NCBI RefSeq assembly: GCF_001427585.1
Contig: NZ_LMGY01000018.1
Location: 1 to 64,000 of the forward strand
Reading direction: 5' to 3'
Source: Pseudoxanthomonas sp. Root630
GTDB taxonomy: Bacteria > Pseudomonadota > Gammaproteobacteria > Xanthomonadales > Xanthomonadaceae
Length of the DNA stretch: 64,000 nucleotides
The notes beneath the pieces were generated by a model, which saw only the letters and a program-made list of their open reading frames with translations, did no database searches and was not told the origin of the DNA. The position numbers were made by a program, and so were the translations under genes. This document shows, piece by piece, positions 26,372 through 35,552 of this stretch (within the stretch, counting starts at the first letter, position 1; each line of letters begins with the position of its first letter).

Positions 26372-27439
26372 ATGAGTGTCGCGGCGCGCGTGGGGCGCCG
26401 CCAACTGCTGGCACGTTGGTGCCACCGGTTGGGTGCGCTGCCGTTGCTGAAGCACGTGAGGCCAGGCGCGCGCGGGGAGGTGCGCGTGTTGGCGTACCAC
26501 CGCGTGCTGGAGTCGGCCGATCCGGAGGGCTTCAGTTTCGATCCCGAGCTGATCAGCGCCTCGGCGGAAGGCTTCCAGGCGCAGATGCGCCATCTGAAGG
26601 CGCACTTCGTGCCGATGCGCTTCGACGAAGTGCTGGACCACCTGCAGCGCGGGATACCGCTGCCCGAGGGGGCCGCCCTCGTGACCTTCGACGATGGGTA
26701 CGACGACAACTACCGCATCGCCTTCCCGATCCTGCGCGATCTGGGCATGTCGGCGATGTTCTTCGTTTCCACGGGCCATATCGATTCCGGCCGCCCCTAT
26801 GCCTACGACTGGCTGGTGCACATGCTGTGTTCGGCCCCGACGGGCGAGCGGCTGCAGGTGCCGGCGCTGGACATCGACTGGGAAATCGAGGAACTGCTGC
26901 CCGAGCGCCGCCGCCAGGCCGCCGACCTTCTCTATCGCGTGAAGCTGCTGGACGACGACGACCAGGCGGCGTTGGTCGCGCGGCTGGAGAACGACTGGGG
27001 CATTTCGCGTGCGGCGGGCCACCCGGACTGCCGCCCGATGACCTGGGACCAGTTGCGCGAAATGCAGCGCGCCGGGATGGAAATCGGCTCCCACGGGGTC
27101 GACCACCGGATGCTGGCCAAGCTGTCGCAGGCGCGCATGGTGGATGAGGTCCGGGATTCCAAGCGCGCGCTGGAGCGCGAGCTGGGTGTGCCGGCCCGCG
27201 TCATTTCGTATCCGGTGGGCGGGCCCGACGCCTTCAACCACGACACCGTCGAGGCGGTCCGCGCCGCCGGCTTCGACCTGGCCTGCAGCTATGTGGCCGG
27301 CGTAGGCCATCCGGGGCCGCGCACGCAGTTCTCCCTGCCGCGGCTGCCGGTGGAGCGACACATGGACATGCCATGGTTCCAGGCGATGATGGCGATGCCG
27401 GAATTGTTCACCTACGCCTCGCGATTGCGTACGGGTTGA
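26372..27439 (+). CDS. NodB-type polysaccharide deacetylase
   Basis: The 355-residue protein has the NodB motif VTFDDGYDDN (metal and base Asp pair, near residue 109), the later metal-His motif EIGSHGVDHRML and ISYPVGGPD. It would remove N-acetyl groups from the polymer or a precursor. ATG 26372 is chosen because AGGGGA lies about 6 nt upstream; ATG 26351 is in frame but has no such site. It is first of a plus-strand group running to 36476, 22 nt before the polymerase-like gene. It is distinct in length and insert from the other NodB proteins of the locus. Confidence 0.88.
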   Translation: MSVAARVGRRQLLARWCHRLGALPLLKHVRPGARGEVRVLAYHRVLESADPEGFSFDPELISASAEGFQAQMRHLKAHFVPMRFDEVLDHLQRGIPLPEGAALVTFDDGYDDNYRIAFPILRDLGMSAMFFVSTGHIDSGRPYAYDWLVHMLCSAPTGERLQVPALDIDWEIEELLPERRRQAADLLYRVKLLDDDDQAALVARLENDWGISRAAGHPDCRPMTWDQLREMQRAGMEIGSHGVDHRMLAKLSQARMVDEVRDSKRALERELGVPARVISYPVGGPDAFNHDTVEAVRAAGFDLACSYVAGVGHPGPRTQFSLPRLPVERHMDMPWFQAMMAMPELFTYASRLRTG

Positions 27440-27461
27440 GGCAGGGGAGTCACAGGGGACC

Positions 27462-28757
27462 ATGTTCTATTTCGTGTTGATGTACCTGGTGCTGGTGTTG
27501 ATCCGGCCCCAGGACTATCCCGCGGTTGCGGAATCTCCCGGGCCGCCGTTGCAGCCGATCGCGCTGGTGTTGGCGGCCGGGCTCTGGCTGCTGTCCCAGC
27601 GCAAGTCGTTCAACCAGCCGCAATACCTGCTGATCCCGGCATTCCTGCTGATCGCCATGGTGTCCAAGGCGGTGAACGGCTGGATGGGGGGCGCACTGTT
27701 CGTGTTCTTCGTGTTCGCGCCGGTGCTGCTGGCCTACATCCTGCTGGCCAACGCGGTCGACACGCGCGCGCGGATGCAGGTGGCCATGGGTGTGTTCGTG
27801 GTCTGCGCCTCGGTGCTTGCGGTCCACGGCATCGAACAGGCCAGCACGGGCATCGGCTGGACAGGGGTGGAGCTGTCGCAGGGGACGCGCATCCAGTACG
27901 TCGGCATCTTCAACGATCCCAACGATCTGGGCATGCTGTTCGTGATGTGCCTCCCGATGGCGCTCTACCTGAGCAACCGGGGGGGATGGCTGGGCCTCAA
28001 GCGGCTGTTCTGGTGGACGGCCGCGGTGCTGCTGGTGTGGGGCTGCTACCTGACGAACTCGCGCGGCACCCTGCTGGCACTGGTGGCCATGCTGGGCGTG
28101 TACGTGTGGCGTACGCGTGGCGTGGCGATGGCGAGCCTGATGGGGGTCGCCGCGCTGGGCGGGCTGATGATGCTGCCCTCGCGCCTGCAGGAAATGGAAG
28201 TGTCGGAGGCCTCGGCCATGGGGCGCGTCGAGTCCTGGTACGAAGGCATCCAGATGTTCGTCGGCAGCCCGGTGTTCGGCATCGGCGCCGGTGGCTATTC
28301 GGACCTGCACGAACTGACGGCGCACAACTCCTTCGTCCTGGTACTCGCCGAGACCGGCATCGTCGGTTTCACCGTTTGGCTGGCGATCGTCGGGTACTGC
28401 TTCCGCATGATGCTGGCCATCGTGAACCGCAGCGACGACATCATCGACGATGTGCCGCTCGAGGTCCCCGACGAGGTGGCCCTGCAGGACTGGAAGACCG
28501 ACAAAGCATTGAGCCTGTGCCTGCTGATGTCGCTGACGGGCTTCTTCACGGCGGCGTTCTTCCTCAGTCGCAGCTACGTGGTCATCCTCTACCTGCTGGT
28601 CGCGCTGGTCGTGGGGCACTACACGCGGATGCGCGCCACGTATCCCAGCCTGCCGAAGTTCTCCCTTGAGAAAGACCTTATTCGCTGGCCCATTTACGCC
28701 GTAATCGGCGTTATCGGGTTGTACCTGACCGTCAAGGTCCTGTTGGCGATGGCATGA
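27462..28757 (+). CDS. O-antigen ligase/polymerase-like membrane protein (Wzy or EPS ligase)
   Basis: The 431-residue protein has about ten membrane helices and one large periplasmic loop (residues about 245-290) carrying the R-x-ESWYEG and GAGGYSDLHELTAHNSFV pattern of the Wzy_C/O-antigen-ligase family. It polymerises repeat units or joins glycans at the periplasmic face. The N-terminal RPQDY start matches EPS ligases described for exosortase-A loci (TIGR03097-like) from memory. It is translationally coupled (ATGA) to the second flippase. It is the only such protein in the window, so it is the best polymerase candidate. Confidence 0.87.
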   Translation: MFYFVLMYLVLVLIRPQDYPAVAESPGPPLQPIALVLAAGLWLLSQRKSFNQPQYLLIPAFLLIAMVSKAVNGWMGGALFVFFVFAPVLLAYILLANAVDTRARMQVAMGVFVVCASVLAVHGIEQASTGIGWTGVELSQGTRIQYVGIFNDPNDLGMLFVMCLPMALYLSNRGGWLGLKRLFWWTAAVLLVWGCYLTNSRGTLLALVAMLGVYVWRTRGVAMASLMGVAALGGLMMLPSRLQEMEVSEASAMGRVESWYEGIQMFVGSPVFGIGAGGYSDLHELTAHNSFVLVLAETGIVGFTVWLAIVGYCFRMMLAIVNRSDDIIDDVPLEVPDEVALQDWKTDKALSLCLLMSLTGFFTAAFFLSRSYVVILYLLVALVVGHYTRMRATYPSLPKFSLEKDLIRWPIYAVIGVIGLYLTVKVLLAMA

Positions 28758-30304
28758 ACGACCGCTCGCGCACGCTCAGCAACACCTTCTTTTCCTCGGT
28801 GGGCATGTACACCGAGTACGTGTTGGGCATGCTCACGTCCATCATCATCGCCCGCCATCTGGGGCCCGACGGCTTCGGCACCTACAGCCTGGTGATCTGG
28901 CTGGTGGCGATCGGTGTCGCGACGACCAACTCGGGTACTGCCAGCGCCGCGATCAAGTTCATCGCCGAACTGCGCGGTTCGGGCCACCTGGAGCAGATAC
29001 CGTACGTACTGCGCTATCTGCGCCGCGCGCAACGCGTCTTCATGCTGTTCGTGCTGGCCTGCGGCGCGGCGTTGTTCATCTTCGCTGGCGAACACGTCGC
29101 GCCGGGCATGAACCATGTGCTCTTGCTCGGCTTCCTGGTGGTGGGCGTGGTGCTGCGCTCCTCCTACATGTTCAACATCGGCGTCGCGAAGGGGTTCGAG
29201 AACTTCCGCGCCACCGCGATCGTCGCGCTGGTCTCCACCCCCATCAACCTGCTGCTGGTGATCGCCGCGTGGCAGCTGGATGCGCCCGTGGAGTGGCTGT
29301 TGGCGGTGTTCTCGTTGTCGGGCATCGTCTTCTACGTGGTCTCGCTGCGGCAGATTCGCCCCCTGCTGCCGCCGCGCCGCGCAGGCGTGGTGCTGCCCCC
29401 GGCGTTGCGCACCCGGATGAGCCATCACATGCGCTGGACGGCGCTGACGGTATCGGTCAGCTTCCTGGTGGCGAGCGAGGTGGAGGTGATGTTCCTCAAT
29501 CTCTACGCCGACAGCCATGACGCGGGTCAGTTCAAGGTGGCCTACCAGCTGGCCGTCGGCGCGGCGGCGCTGGTGCCCGGCGTGTTCGGCGCACTGCTCC
29601 TGCCGATGATGGCCGGCGCCCTGAGCCAGGGCAGGGAAGTCGCTGCGCGCCGGTTCGTCGGCACCACCCATTACCTGGCACTGCTGGCGACCCCGCTGAT
29701 GGCATTCGGGCTGGTGTTCGGCAACGATGTGATCCACCTGCTGTACGGGCGCGAGTACTGGGCGGCCGGCCCGCTGTTTTCCGCCTGCCTGTTCGCGACG
29801 TGCCTGACGACGATGACCCAGGGCGCATCGAGCCTGCTGGTCAGCGCAGACCGCCAGCGCAGCATCCTTGTGCTGGTCGTGGTGTGCGGTGTGCTGAAGC
29901 TGGCGCTGGATGCCATCCTGATCGCCCATTTCGCGCTGATCGGCGCCGTGGTCGCTTATCTGGCGGTGGCGGTGGTCAATGCGACGTCCTACGTCGCGCT
30001 CGCGAGCCGGATCAGCCATGCGCAGCCCGCGTGGGGTGCCCTGGGCAGGGTGATGCTGGCGGGCGCGCTCGCCGCCGCTCTGGCCTGGCCGCTGCGCGGA
30101 CACCTTGTGCCGTGGGCTGCGGTGTTGCTCGGCGGCGTTGTGCTGGTGTTGTCGTATGCCTTGTTCACGCTGGTGCTGCGTTGCTGGAGCCGTGACGACA
30201 TCGAGCACCTGCAATGGTTGCACCGCCGCTTCGCCGCCGGTCGGCCGCACGCCGGTGCGCGGTTGCTGGCGTGGGCGCATGCGCGCGCAGGGGAGGGTGC
30301 CTGA
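28754..30304 (+). CDS. Wzx-type polysaccharide flippase, second of two
   Basis: The 516-residue polytopic protein has about 14 hydrophobic helices. The N-terminal NTFFSSVGMYTEYVLGMLTSIIIARHLGPDGFGTYS region is the conserved entry of MOP-superfamily exporters, broken over helix one and its loop. It starts within the polymerase stop codon (ATGA) and its stop overlaps the CapK-like start (TGATG), so three genes are coupled. It shares little obvious identity with the flippase at 17257, which argues against a recent duplication. Confidence 0.88.
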   Translation: MNDRSRTLSNTFFSSVGMYTEYVLGMLTSIIIARHLGPDGFGTYSLVIWLVAIGVATTNSGTASAAIKFIAELRGSGHLEQIPYVLRYLRRAQRVFMLFVLACGAALFIFAGEHVAPGMNHVLLLGFLVVGVVLRSSYMFNIGVAKGFENFRATAIVALVSTPINLLLVIAAWQLDAPVEWLLAVFSLSGIVFYVVSLRQIRPLLPPRRAGVVLPPALRTRMSHHMRWTALTVSVSFLVASEVEVMFLNLYADSHDAGQFKVAYQLAVGAAALVPGVFGALLLPMMAGALSQGREVAARRFVGTTHYLALLATPLMAFGLVFGNDVIHLLYGREYWAAGPLFSACLFATCLTTMTQGASSLLVSADRQRSILVLVVVCGVLKLALDAILIAHFALIGAVVAYLAVAVVNATSYVALASRISHAQPAWGALGRVMLAGALAAALAWPLRGHLVPWAAVLLGGVVLVLSYALFTLVLRCWSRDDIEHLQWLHRRFAAGRPHAGARLLAWAHARAGEGA

Positions 30305-31650
30305 TGGTCAGCCTTTACGAACCGCTTTTCCGCCATGTCCTGTTCCCCGCGTACGAGTCCGGCTTGCGCCGACGCAAGACGCTGGCGTACCTGCGCGACT
30401 ATGAGCGCCAGCAATGGTGGGATCCCGAGCAGATCGATGCCTTGCAGTGGCAGAAGCTGCAGGCGTTGCTCCGGCATTGCTGGGAGCACGTGCCGTACTA
30501 CCGGGACACCTGGTCGGCGCTGGGGATTTCCGCGCCGGAGGACATCCGCGACCGCGCGCACTTCGCACGGCTGCCGGTGCTGGACAAACCCGCCATCCGG
30601 GCGAACTTCGAACGCCTGATCGCCGATACGCATCGTCCTGGACTGCTTTACAAGACCACGGGCGGTTCCACGGGCGAACCGTTGAAGTTCGGCTACACCC
30701 GCGAGAGCTACGAGCGCCGGGTGGCGGTCATGTGGCGCGGCTATGGCTGGGCCGGGGCTCGCCTGGGGCAGCGCACGCTGTATCTGTGGGGGACGCCGCT
30801 CGGCGCGCAGAAGCGCAAGGAGCGCCTCTACCACGGGGCGTTCAACCGACGCATGCTCAACGCGTTCGAGATGGATCGCGCGCGGATGGCCGAATACGCC
30901 GACGCGATCGACCGGTTCCGGCCCGAAACCATCGTGTCTTACGTGGCGCCGATCGTGGAAATGGCGGATTGGCTGATCGCCAACGATCGCCGCCTGCATG
31001 TGCCGGTCCGTATCCTGGGTGCCGCCGAAGCGCTGCACGACGCGCAGCGGCAGCGCATCGAGCAAGCCTTCGGCGCTCCGACGTTCAACACCTACGGCTG
31101 CCGCGAATTCATGCTCATCGCCGCGGAGTGCGAGCATCGCGATGGCCTCCACGTCAACACCGATCATCTGGTCGTCGATCTCGGCCACGGCGAGGGTGCG
31201 GGCGGCGACGGACCCGCTGAGCTGGTGGTCACCGATCTGCATAACCTGGGCATGCCGCTGGTCCGCTACGTCAATGGCGACCTGGCCACGCCTGGCCACG
31301 GCCGGTGCGCGTGCGGACGCGGACTGCCGCGGCTGGCGCGGGTGGATGGCCGCAAGCTGGACGCGCTGCGCACCCCTGATGGTCGCTTCGTCCCCGGCGA
31401 GTACGTGGTGTATGCGTTCCTGTACGCGACCGGCATCCGTCGTTACCAGGTGGTGCAGAAGCGGTTGGATGCCTTCGAGATCCTGGTCGTGCCGGACGAA
31501 GGTTTCGATCCGTCCGTGATCGAGCGAGTGCGTGGCGAGTTGCTGAAGGTGGTGGGCGACAGCGTGGCGCTGGAGTTCCGGCTGACGGACGAGATTCCGT
31601 TGACGCCGACCGGCAAGCAACGTGTGACCGTGTCCGAACTGGGGGGGTAA
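30304..31650 (+). CDS. CapK/PaaK-like adenylate-forming ligase
   Basis: The 448-residue protein belongs to the phenylacetate-CoA ligase branch of adenylating enzymes (CapK-like). It has the P-loop-equivalent TTGGSTGEPLKFGYT near residue 117, the NTYGCREF element at the position of the Y-G-x-x-E motif, and a late TGKQR motif with the probable catalytic Lys. Such proteins are common in capsule loci, but their substrates are mostly unknown. It starts at the last base of the flippase stop. No acyl carrier protein is next to it, unlike the ligase at 7883. Confidence 0.85.
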   Translation: MVSLYEPLFRHVLFPAYESGLRRRKTLAYLRDYERQQWWDPEQIDALQWQKLQALLRHCWEHVPYYRDTWSALGISAPEDIRDRAHFARLPVLDKPAIRANFERLIADTHRPGLLYKTTGGSTGEPLKFGYTRESYERRVAVMWRGYGWAGARLGQRTLYLWGTPLGAQKRKERLYHGAFNRRMLNAFEMDRARMAEYADAIDRFRPETIVSYVAPIVEMADWLIANDRRLHVPVRILGAAEALHDAQRQRIEQAFGAPTFNTYGCREFMLIAAECEHRDGLHVNTDHLVVDLGHGEGAGGDGPAELVVTDLHNLGMPLVRYVNGDLATPGHGRCACGRGLPRLARVDGRKLDALRTPDGRFVPGEYVVYAFLYATGIRRYQVVQKRLDAFEILVVPDEGFDPSVIERVRGELLKVVGDSVALEFRLTDEIPLTPTGKQRVTVSELGG

Positions 31651-31657
31651 GGCAAGC

Positions 31658-32803
31658 GTGGAGATCGTGCATTTCGTGGAGAACCTGGATCGCGGTGGCC
31701 TTGAGCGCACCGTGGTGGACCTCATCGCGAGCCAACGCGAAGCGGGACACCAGTGCCGGGTGATCTGTCTGTTCAAGCTCGGGCTGCTGGCGAAAGAACT
31801 GCTCGCCAGCGGCGTGCGGGTGGATGCCTGCGGCAAGCGCTCCGGGCTGGATCTGCGAGCGCTCCGTCGTGCGCGCGCGCTGATCCGGCAGTCGCCCGAT
31901 GCCGTCGTCCATACCCACAATGCGATGGCGCACTACTATGCCGTGCTCGCCTCGCTCGGGTTGCCGGTACGGTGCATGATCAATACACGGCATGGCATGG
32001 GCGACGGCCCGCGTCCGGGCCGACTCGCGTGGCTGTACCGGCAGAGCATGCGTTTCACCGACTACACCGTCGCGGTATGCGATGCAGCGCGACGGCGCTT
32101 CGCCGAAGACGGCGTCCATCCCCGGCATGGCCTGCTGTCGGTGCCGAACGGGATACGCCTGGAGCGTTTCAGCCGCGCCGATCCCTCTGCCCGCAGGGCG
32201 CTGGTCGCCGAGCTCGAGTTGCCCGCGGGCAGTCGCATCGTCGGTACCGTCGGGCGCCTGCAGCCGGTGAAGGACCACGCATTGCTGCTGCGCGCCTTCG
32301 CCAAGGTCCGCGTACAGGTGCCCGAAGCGGTTCTCGTGATCGTCGGCGACGGCCCGTTGCGTGGAGCGCTCGAGGCACAGGCGGTGCAGGCGGGGTTGGC
32401 GGATGCGGTGCGCTTCCTCGGTGACCGCCATGACGTGCCGCGGCTCCTGGCCGGCATGGAGCTGTTCGCGCTGTCTTCGTCCAGCGAAGGCTACTCGATC
32501 GCACTTCTCGAAGCGTGCGCGTCGGGATTGCCGATCGTGGCGACCGACGTGGGCGGCAACCGCGAGATCGTACGGCACGGCATCAATGGACGGTTGGTTC
32601 CATCGGGCGACATCGCCGCGATCGCGACCGCATTGATCGCGCTGCTGCGGAGTGCCGATCAGGCGTCGGCGATGGGGCAGGCGGGATACGCCTGGGCCCA
32701 GGCCGAGGCATCGTTCCGCACCATGGCCGAGCGTTACCACGGTCTTTATCAGGCGCCGCGCGTGCCGCTGCACGCCGCGATGGCTGTGCATGGGCGCGTA
32801 TGA
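31658..32803 (+). CDS. Family 4 glycosyltransferase
   Basis: The 381-residue protein is a GT-B enzyme. It has a GGLERTVVDL acceptor-domain motif near residue 13, VGRLQPVKDH, and the E-x7-E donor motif SSEGYSIALLEA near residue 270, then GLPIVATDVGGN. It resembles the sugar transferases of exosortase-A loci that begin with V-H-F-V-x-x-L-D-x-GG-L-E. The start is GTG 31658, seven nt after the CapK-like stop, following an AAGG site. Confidence 0.9.
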   Translation: MEIVHFVENLDRGGLERTVVDLIASQREAGHQCRVICLFKLGLLAKELLASGVRVDACGKRSGLDLRALRRARALIRQSPDAVVHTHNAMAHYYAVLASLGLPVRCMINTRHGMGDGPRPGRLAWLYRQSMRFTDYTVAVCDAARRRFAEDGVHPRHGLLSVPNGIRLERFSRADPSARRALVAELELPAGSRIVGTVGRLQPVKDHALLLRAFAKVRVQVPEAVLVIVGDGPLRGALEAQAVQAGLADAVRFLGDRHDVPRLLAGMELFALSSSSEGYSIALLEACASGLPIVATDVGGNREIVRHGINGRLVPSGDIAAIATALIALLRSADQASAMGQAGYAWAQAEASFRTMAERYHGLYQAPRVPLHAAMAVHGRV

Positions 32804-32834
32804 TGGACTTCCAGATACGTCCGACGGCATCGCC

Positions 32835-33476
32835 ATGAATCCGCGCCCGCGCCGATTGAGATTGTTGCGATTCCTGCCGAACGGCTGGCTGACCACGTCC
32901 GGGCCGAAGGATGCGTCCCGCTGTCTCTACATCACCTTCGACGATGGCCCGCACCCGGCGCACACGCCCGCGATGCTGGACCTGCTGGCCGAACATGGCG
33001 TCAAGGCGAGCTTCTTCCTCGTGGGGCGCGAGGTGGAGCGCCACGATGCGCTTGCGCGCCGGATCGCGTCGGAAGGCCATACGCTGGGCAACCACTCCTA
33101 TTCGCACCCTCGCTTCGAATCGCTGACGCTGGGCGAGCAGTTGGAGGAGATCGAGCGCACCGAGCGTTTGCTGAAGGGCATCGATGGCCGTGACCGGCAT
33201 GCGTTCCGTCCGCCCCGGGGCGTGCTGACGCTGGCGATGTTGGCGCGATTGGTGCGACGTCGCCACCGCATCGACTACTGGTCCTACGACAGCCTGGACT
33301 ACAGTCGGCGCCCGGTGCCGGAACTGTTGGAGACGATCCAGCGCCATCCGCCGCGTGGCGGCGACATCATCCTGATGCACGACGACAGCGAGCACGCGCT
33401 CGCACTGTTGCGCGAACTCATTCCTGCCTGGAAGGCGCAAGGCTTCGAGCTCCGCGCGCTGCCGCACCTGCACTGA
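32835..33476 (+). CDS. NodB-type polysaccharide deacetylase (short form)
   Basis: The 213-residue protein is nearly a minimal NodB domain: ITFDDGPHP (catalytic Asp pair, near residue 35), GNHSYSHP (metal His pair), FRPPRG (catalytic-Arg loop) and ILMHDD near the end. This is the complete set of CE4 motifs, so it should be active as a metal-dependent deacetylase. ATG 32835 has no strong ribosome site. It follows the glycosyltransferase gene by 31 nt. No signal peptide is evident, so it may act on a cytoplasmic or lipid-linked substrate. Confidence 0.9.
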   Translation: MNPRPRRLRLLRFLPNGWLTTSGPKDASRCLYITFDDGPHPAHTPAMLDLLAEHGVKASFFLVGREVERHDALARRIASEGHTLGNHSYSHPRFESLTLGEQLEEIERTERLLKGIDGRDRHAFRPPRGVLTLAMLARLVRRRHRIDYWSYDSLDYSRRPVPELLETIQRHPPRGGDIILMHDDSEHALALLRELIPAWKAQGFELRALPHLH

Positions 33477-33565
33477 ACGCTTCGGAATGGCCGGTATGCC
33501 GCCGTTGCCGCGTTCTCGTTGGTGACGGAGGCGTGAGCGCACGCCGGCATTGAGCAGGGGGACGC

Positions 33566-34762
33566 TTGGATATTCTGGTATGGCTGGCGGTTCCAGTGGC
33601 GGTCCTCGCGGCGGCATCGCTTGCCGTATGGAAGCTGCTCCGCTCGCGCAACATGGAAATCTGGATCGGCAGCTACCTGCGCCGGCCGCGGGTGACGGCG
33701 ACCCAGGGCCCCGTGCACGTGATGTTCTGCTTCGTCGACCACTTCGAGCCCATGTGGCACGGTGCGGACGAAGCCACGCAACGGGAGCGCGTGGACCGCT
33801 GGTGCCGCGACTACCGTACGCTCGCCGGCCGCCATCGCGATGCCGACGGCCGGCCGCCGCAGCACAGCTTCTTCTATCCCGAGGAAGAGTACGTCCCCGA
33901 ATATCTCGACAAGCTGTCGGAGCTCTGCTCCGACGGTTACGGCGAAATCGAAGTCCACCTGCACCACGACAACGATACCGAGGCGAACTTCAACGAGGGT
34001 ATGGCGCGGTTCTGTCGCATCCTGCACGAACGCCATGGCGCGCTGCCGCGCGACCCCGACACCGGCGAACTGCGTTTCGGCTTCATCCACGGCAACTGGT
34101 GCCTGGACAACTCGAGGCCCGATGGTCGCTGGTGCGGACTGGACAACGAACTGATCCTGCTGCGGCAGCTCGGCTGCTACGCCGATTTCACGTTGCCGTC
34201 GGCACCCAGCGACACGCAGACGCGCACCATCAACAGCATCTACTACGCCACCGATGATGCGCATGCACCCAAATCGCACGACACCGGCGTGCCGGTGCGC
34301 GTGGGCGGACAGGCGAGCGGCGACCTGATGCTCATCCAGGGCCCCCTGGGCCTGAACTGGAAGGACCGCCGCATGGGGCTGGTGCCGCGCATCGAGAACG
34401 CCGACGTGCGCGGAGGGCAGCCGCCGACGCCCGAGCGCGTCGATGCGTGGGTGCAGGCAGGCGTGCATGTGCAGGGACGTCCGGAGTGGGTGTTCGTGAA
34501 GATCCATACGCATGGCACGCAGGAGGGCGACATGAACACCCTGCTGGGGCCGCCGGTGGACGCCATGCACGACTACCTCGAATCGGCCTACAACGATGGC
34601 CTGCGCTACGTGCTGCACTATGTCAGCGCGCGCGAGGCCTACAACATCGTCAAGGCGGCCGAGGCGGGCATGCAGGGCGATCCCGGCGAGTACCGCGACT
34701 TCCACCTGCCGCCGCCGCGCGCATCGTGGGCCGGTGGACGGCAGGCGAAGGCCGCCGCATGA
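33566..34762 (+). CDS. Membrane-anchored protein of unknown function, possible NodB-fold enzyme
   Basis: The 398-residue protein starts at TTG 33566 after a GGGG site. Residues 3-26 form one membrane helix, and the rest is soluble. I do not recognise the family. Several blocks look like metal-site motifs in a deacetylase-like order: FCFVDHFEP (about 53-61), EIEVHLHHDND (near 130), FIHGNWCLDN (near 172) and FVKIHTHG (near 312). The C-terminal SAREAYNIVKAAEAG helix resembles the ends of carbohydrate-active enzymes. Its stop overlaps the next glycosyltransferase start (ATGA). A periplasmic esterase or hydrolase acting on the polymer is possible but unproven. Confidence 0.6.
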   Translation: MDILVWLAVPVAVLAAASLAVWKLLRSRNMEIWIGSYLRRPRVTATQGPVHVMFCFVDHFEPMWHGADEATQRERVDRWCRDYRTLAGRHRDADGRPPQHSFFYPEEEYVPEYLDKLSELCSDGYGEIEVHLHHDNDTEANFNEGMARFCRILHERHGALPRDPDTGELRFGFIHGNWCLDNSRPDGRWCGLDNELILLRQLGCYADFTLPSAPSDTQTRTINSIYYATDDAHAPKSHDTGVPVRVGGQASGDLMLIQGPLGLNWKDRRMGLVPRIENADVRGGQPPTPERVDAWVQAGVHVQGRPEWVFVKIHTHGTQEGDMNTLLGPPVDAMHDYLESAYNDGLRYVLHYVSAREAYNIVKAAEAGMQGDPGEYRDFHLPPPRASWAGGRQAKAAA

Positions 34763-35550
34763 ACCCCGACGTGCCCACGCCGGATACCGACGCGCCGCTG
34801 GTCAGCGTGGTGATGCCCGTGTACAACGCGGAAGCCACGATGGTGCGGTCGATCGAATCCGTGTTGGGGCAAAGCCATCGGCAGGTCGAGTTGATCCTGG
34901 TGAACGATGGGTCGCGTGACGGTTCCGCCACGATCATGGACGCCTATGCCGCGCGCGACGCGCGCGTGGTCGTCGTGCACCAGGCCAATGGCGGCGTCGC
35001 GGCGGCACGCAACCGCGGTCTGCAGGAAGCGCGGGGTACGCACGTCGCCTTCCTCGACAGTGACGACTGGTGGGACCCCGACAAGCTCGCGCTCCAGCTC
35101 GCCCACATGGCGCGCACCGGCGCGCGCGTGTGCTACACCGCCTACCAGCGTGTCGCCGAAGACGGTCGCGCCCTCACCATGGTGGTGCCACCGGCGCGCG
35201 TGGATTACGCGGGCATGCTCTACAGCAACCACATCGGCAACCTGACCGGAATCTACACGCGCTCGCTGGGCGAGGTGGCCTTCCAGCGGATGGGCCATGA
35301 AGACTACGTGTTCTGGCTCGACCGCGTACGCCGCGCCGGCCATGCCGAGCGTGTGCCGGACCCGCGGCCGCTGGCGTACTACCTGGTGCGTGGCGGTTCG
35401 GTGTCGGCGAACAAACTGCGCGCGGCGGGATGGCAGTGGCGCATCTACCGGCAGATCGAGGGGCTGACCTTGCCGCGTTCGGCGTGGTGCATGCTGCATT
35501 ACATGGCGCATGCGTTGCGCAAGCGAAGTCCCGTTTCGAGGCCCGCCTGA
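34759..35550 (+). CDS. Family 2 glycosyltransferase
   Basis: The 263-residue GT-A enzyme has VSVVMPVYNAEAT, LVNDGSRDGS and the DSDDWW metal/nucleotide motif near residue 98. The C-terminal third is shorter than in the 3881 enzyme and carries a ED-like GHEDYVFW acceptor block. It is coupled by ATGA to the unknown membrane-anchored protein and is 2 nt before the next glycosyltransferase. Donor and linkage are unknown. Confidence 0.9.
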   Translation: MNPDVPTPDTDAPLVSVVMPVYNAEATMVRSIESVLGQSHRQVELILVNDGSRDGSATIMDAYAARDARVVVVHQANGGVAAARNRGLQEARGTHVAFLDSDDWWDPDKLALQLAHMARTGARVCYTAYQRVAEDGRALTMVVPPARVDYAGMLYSNHIGNLTGIYTRSLGEVAFQRMGHEDYVFWLDRVRRAGHAERVPDPRPLAYYLVRGGSVSANKLRAAGWQWRIYRQIEGLTLPRSAWCMLHYMAHALRKRSPVSRPA

Positions 35551-35552
35551 CC

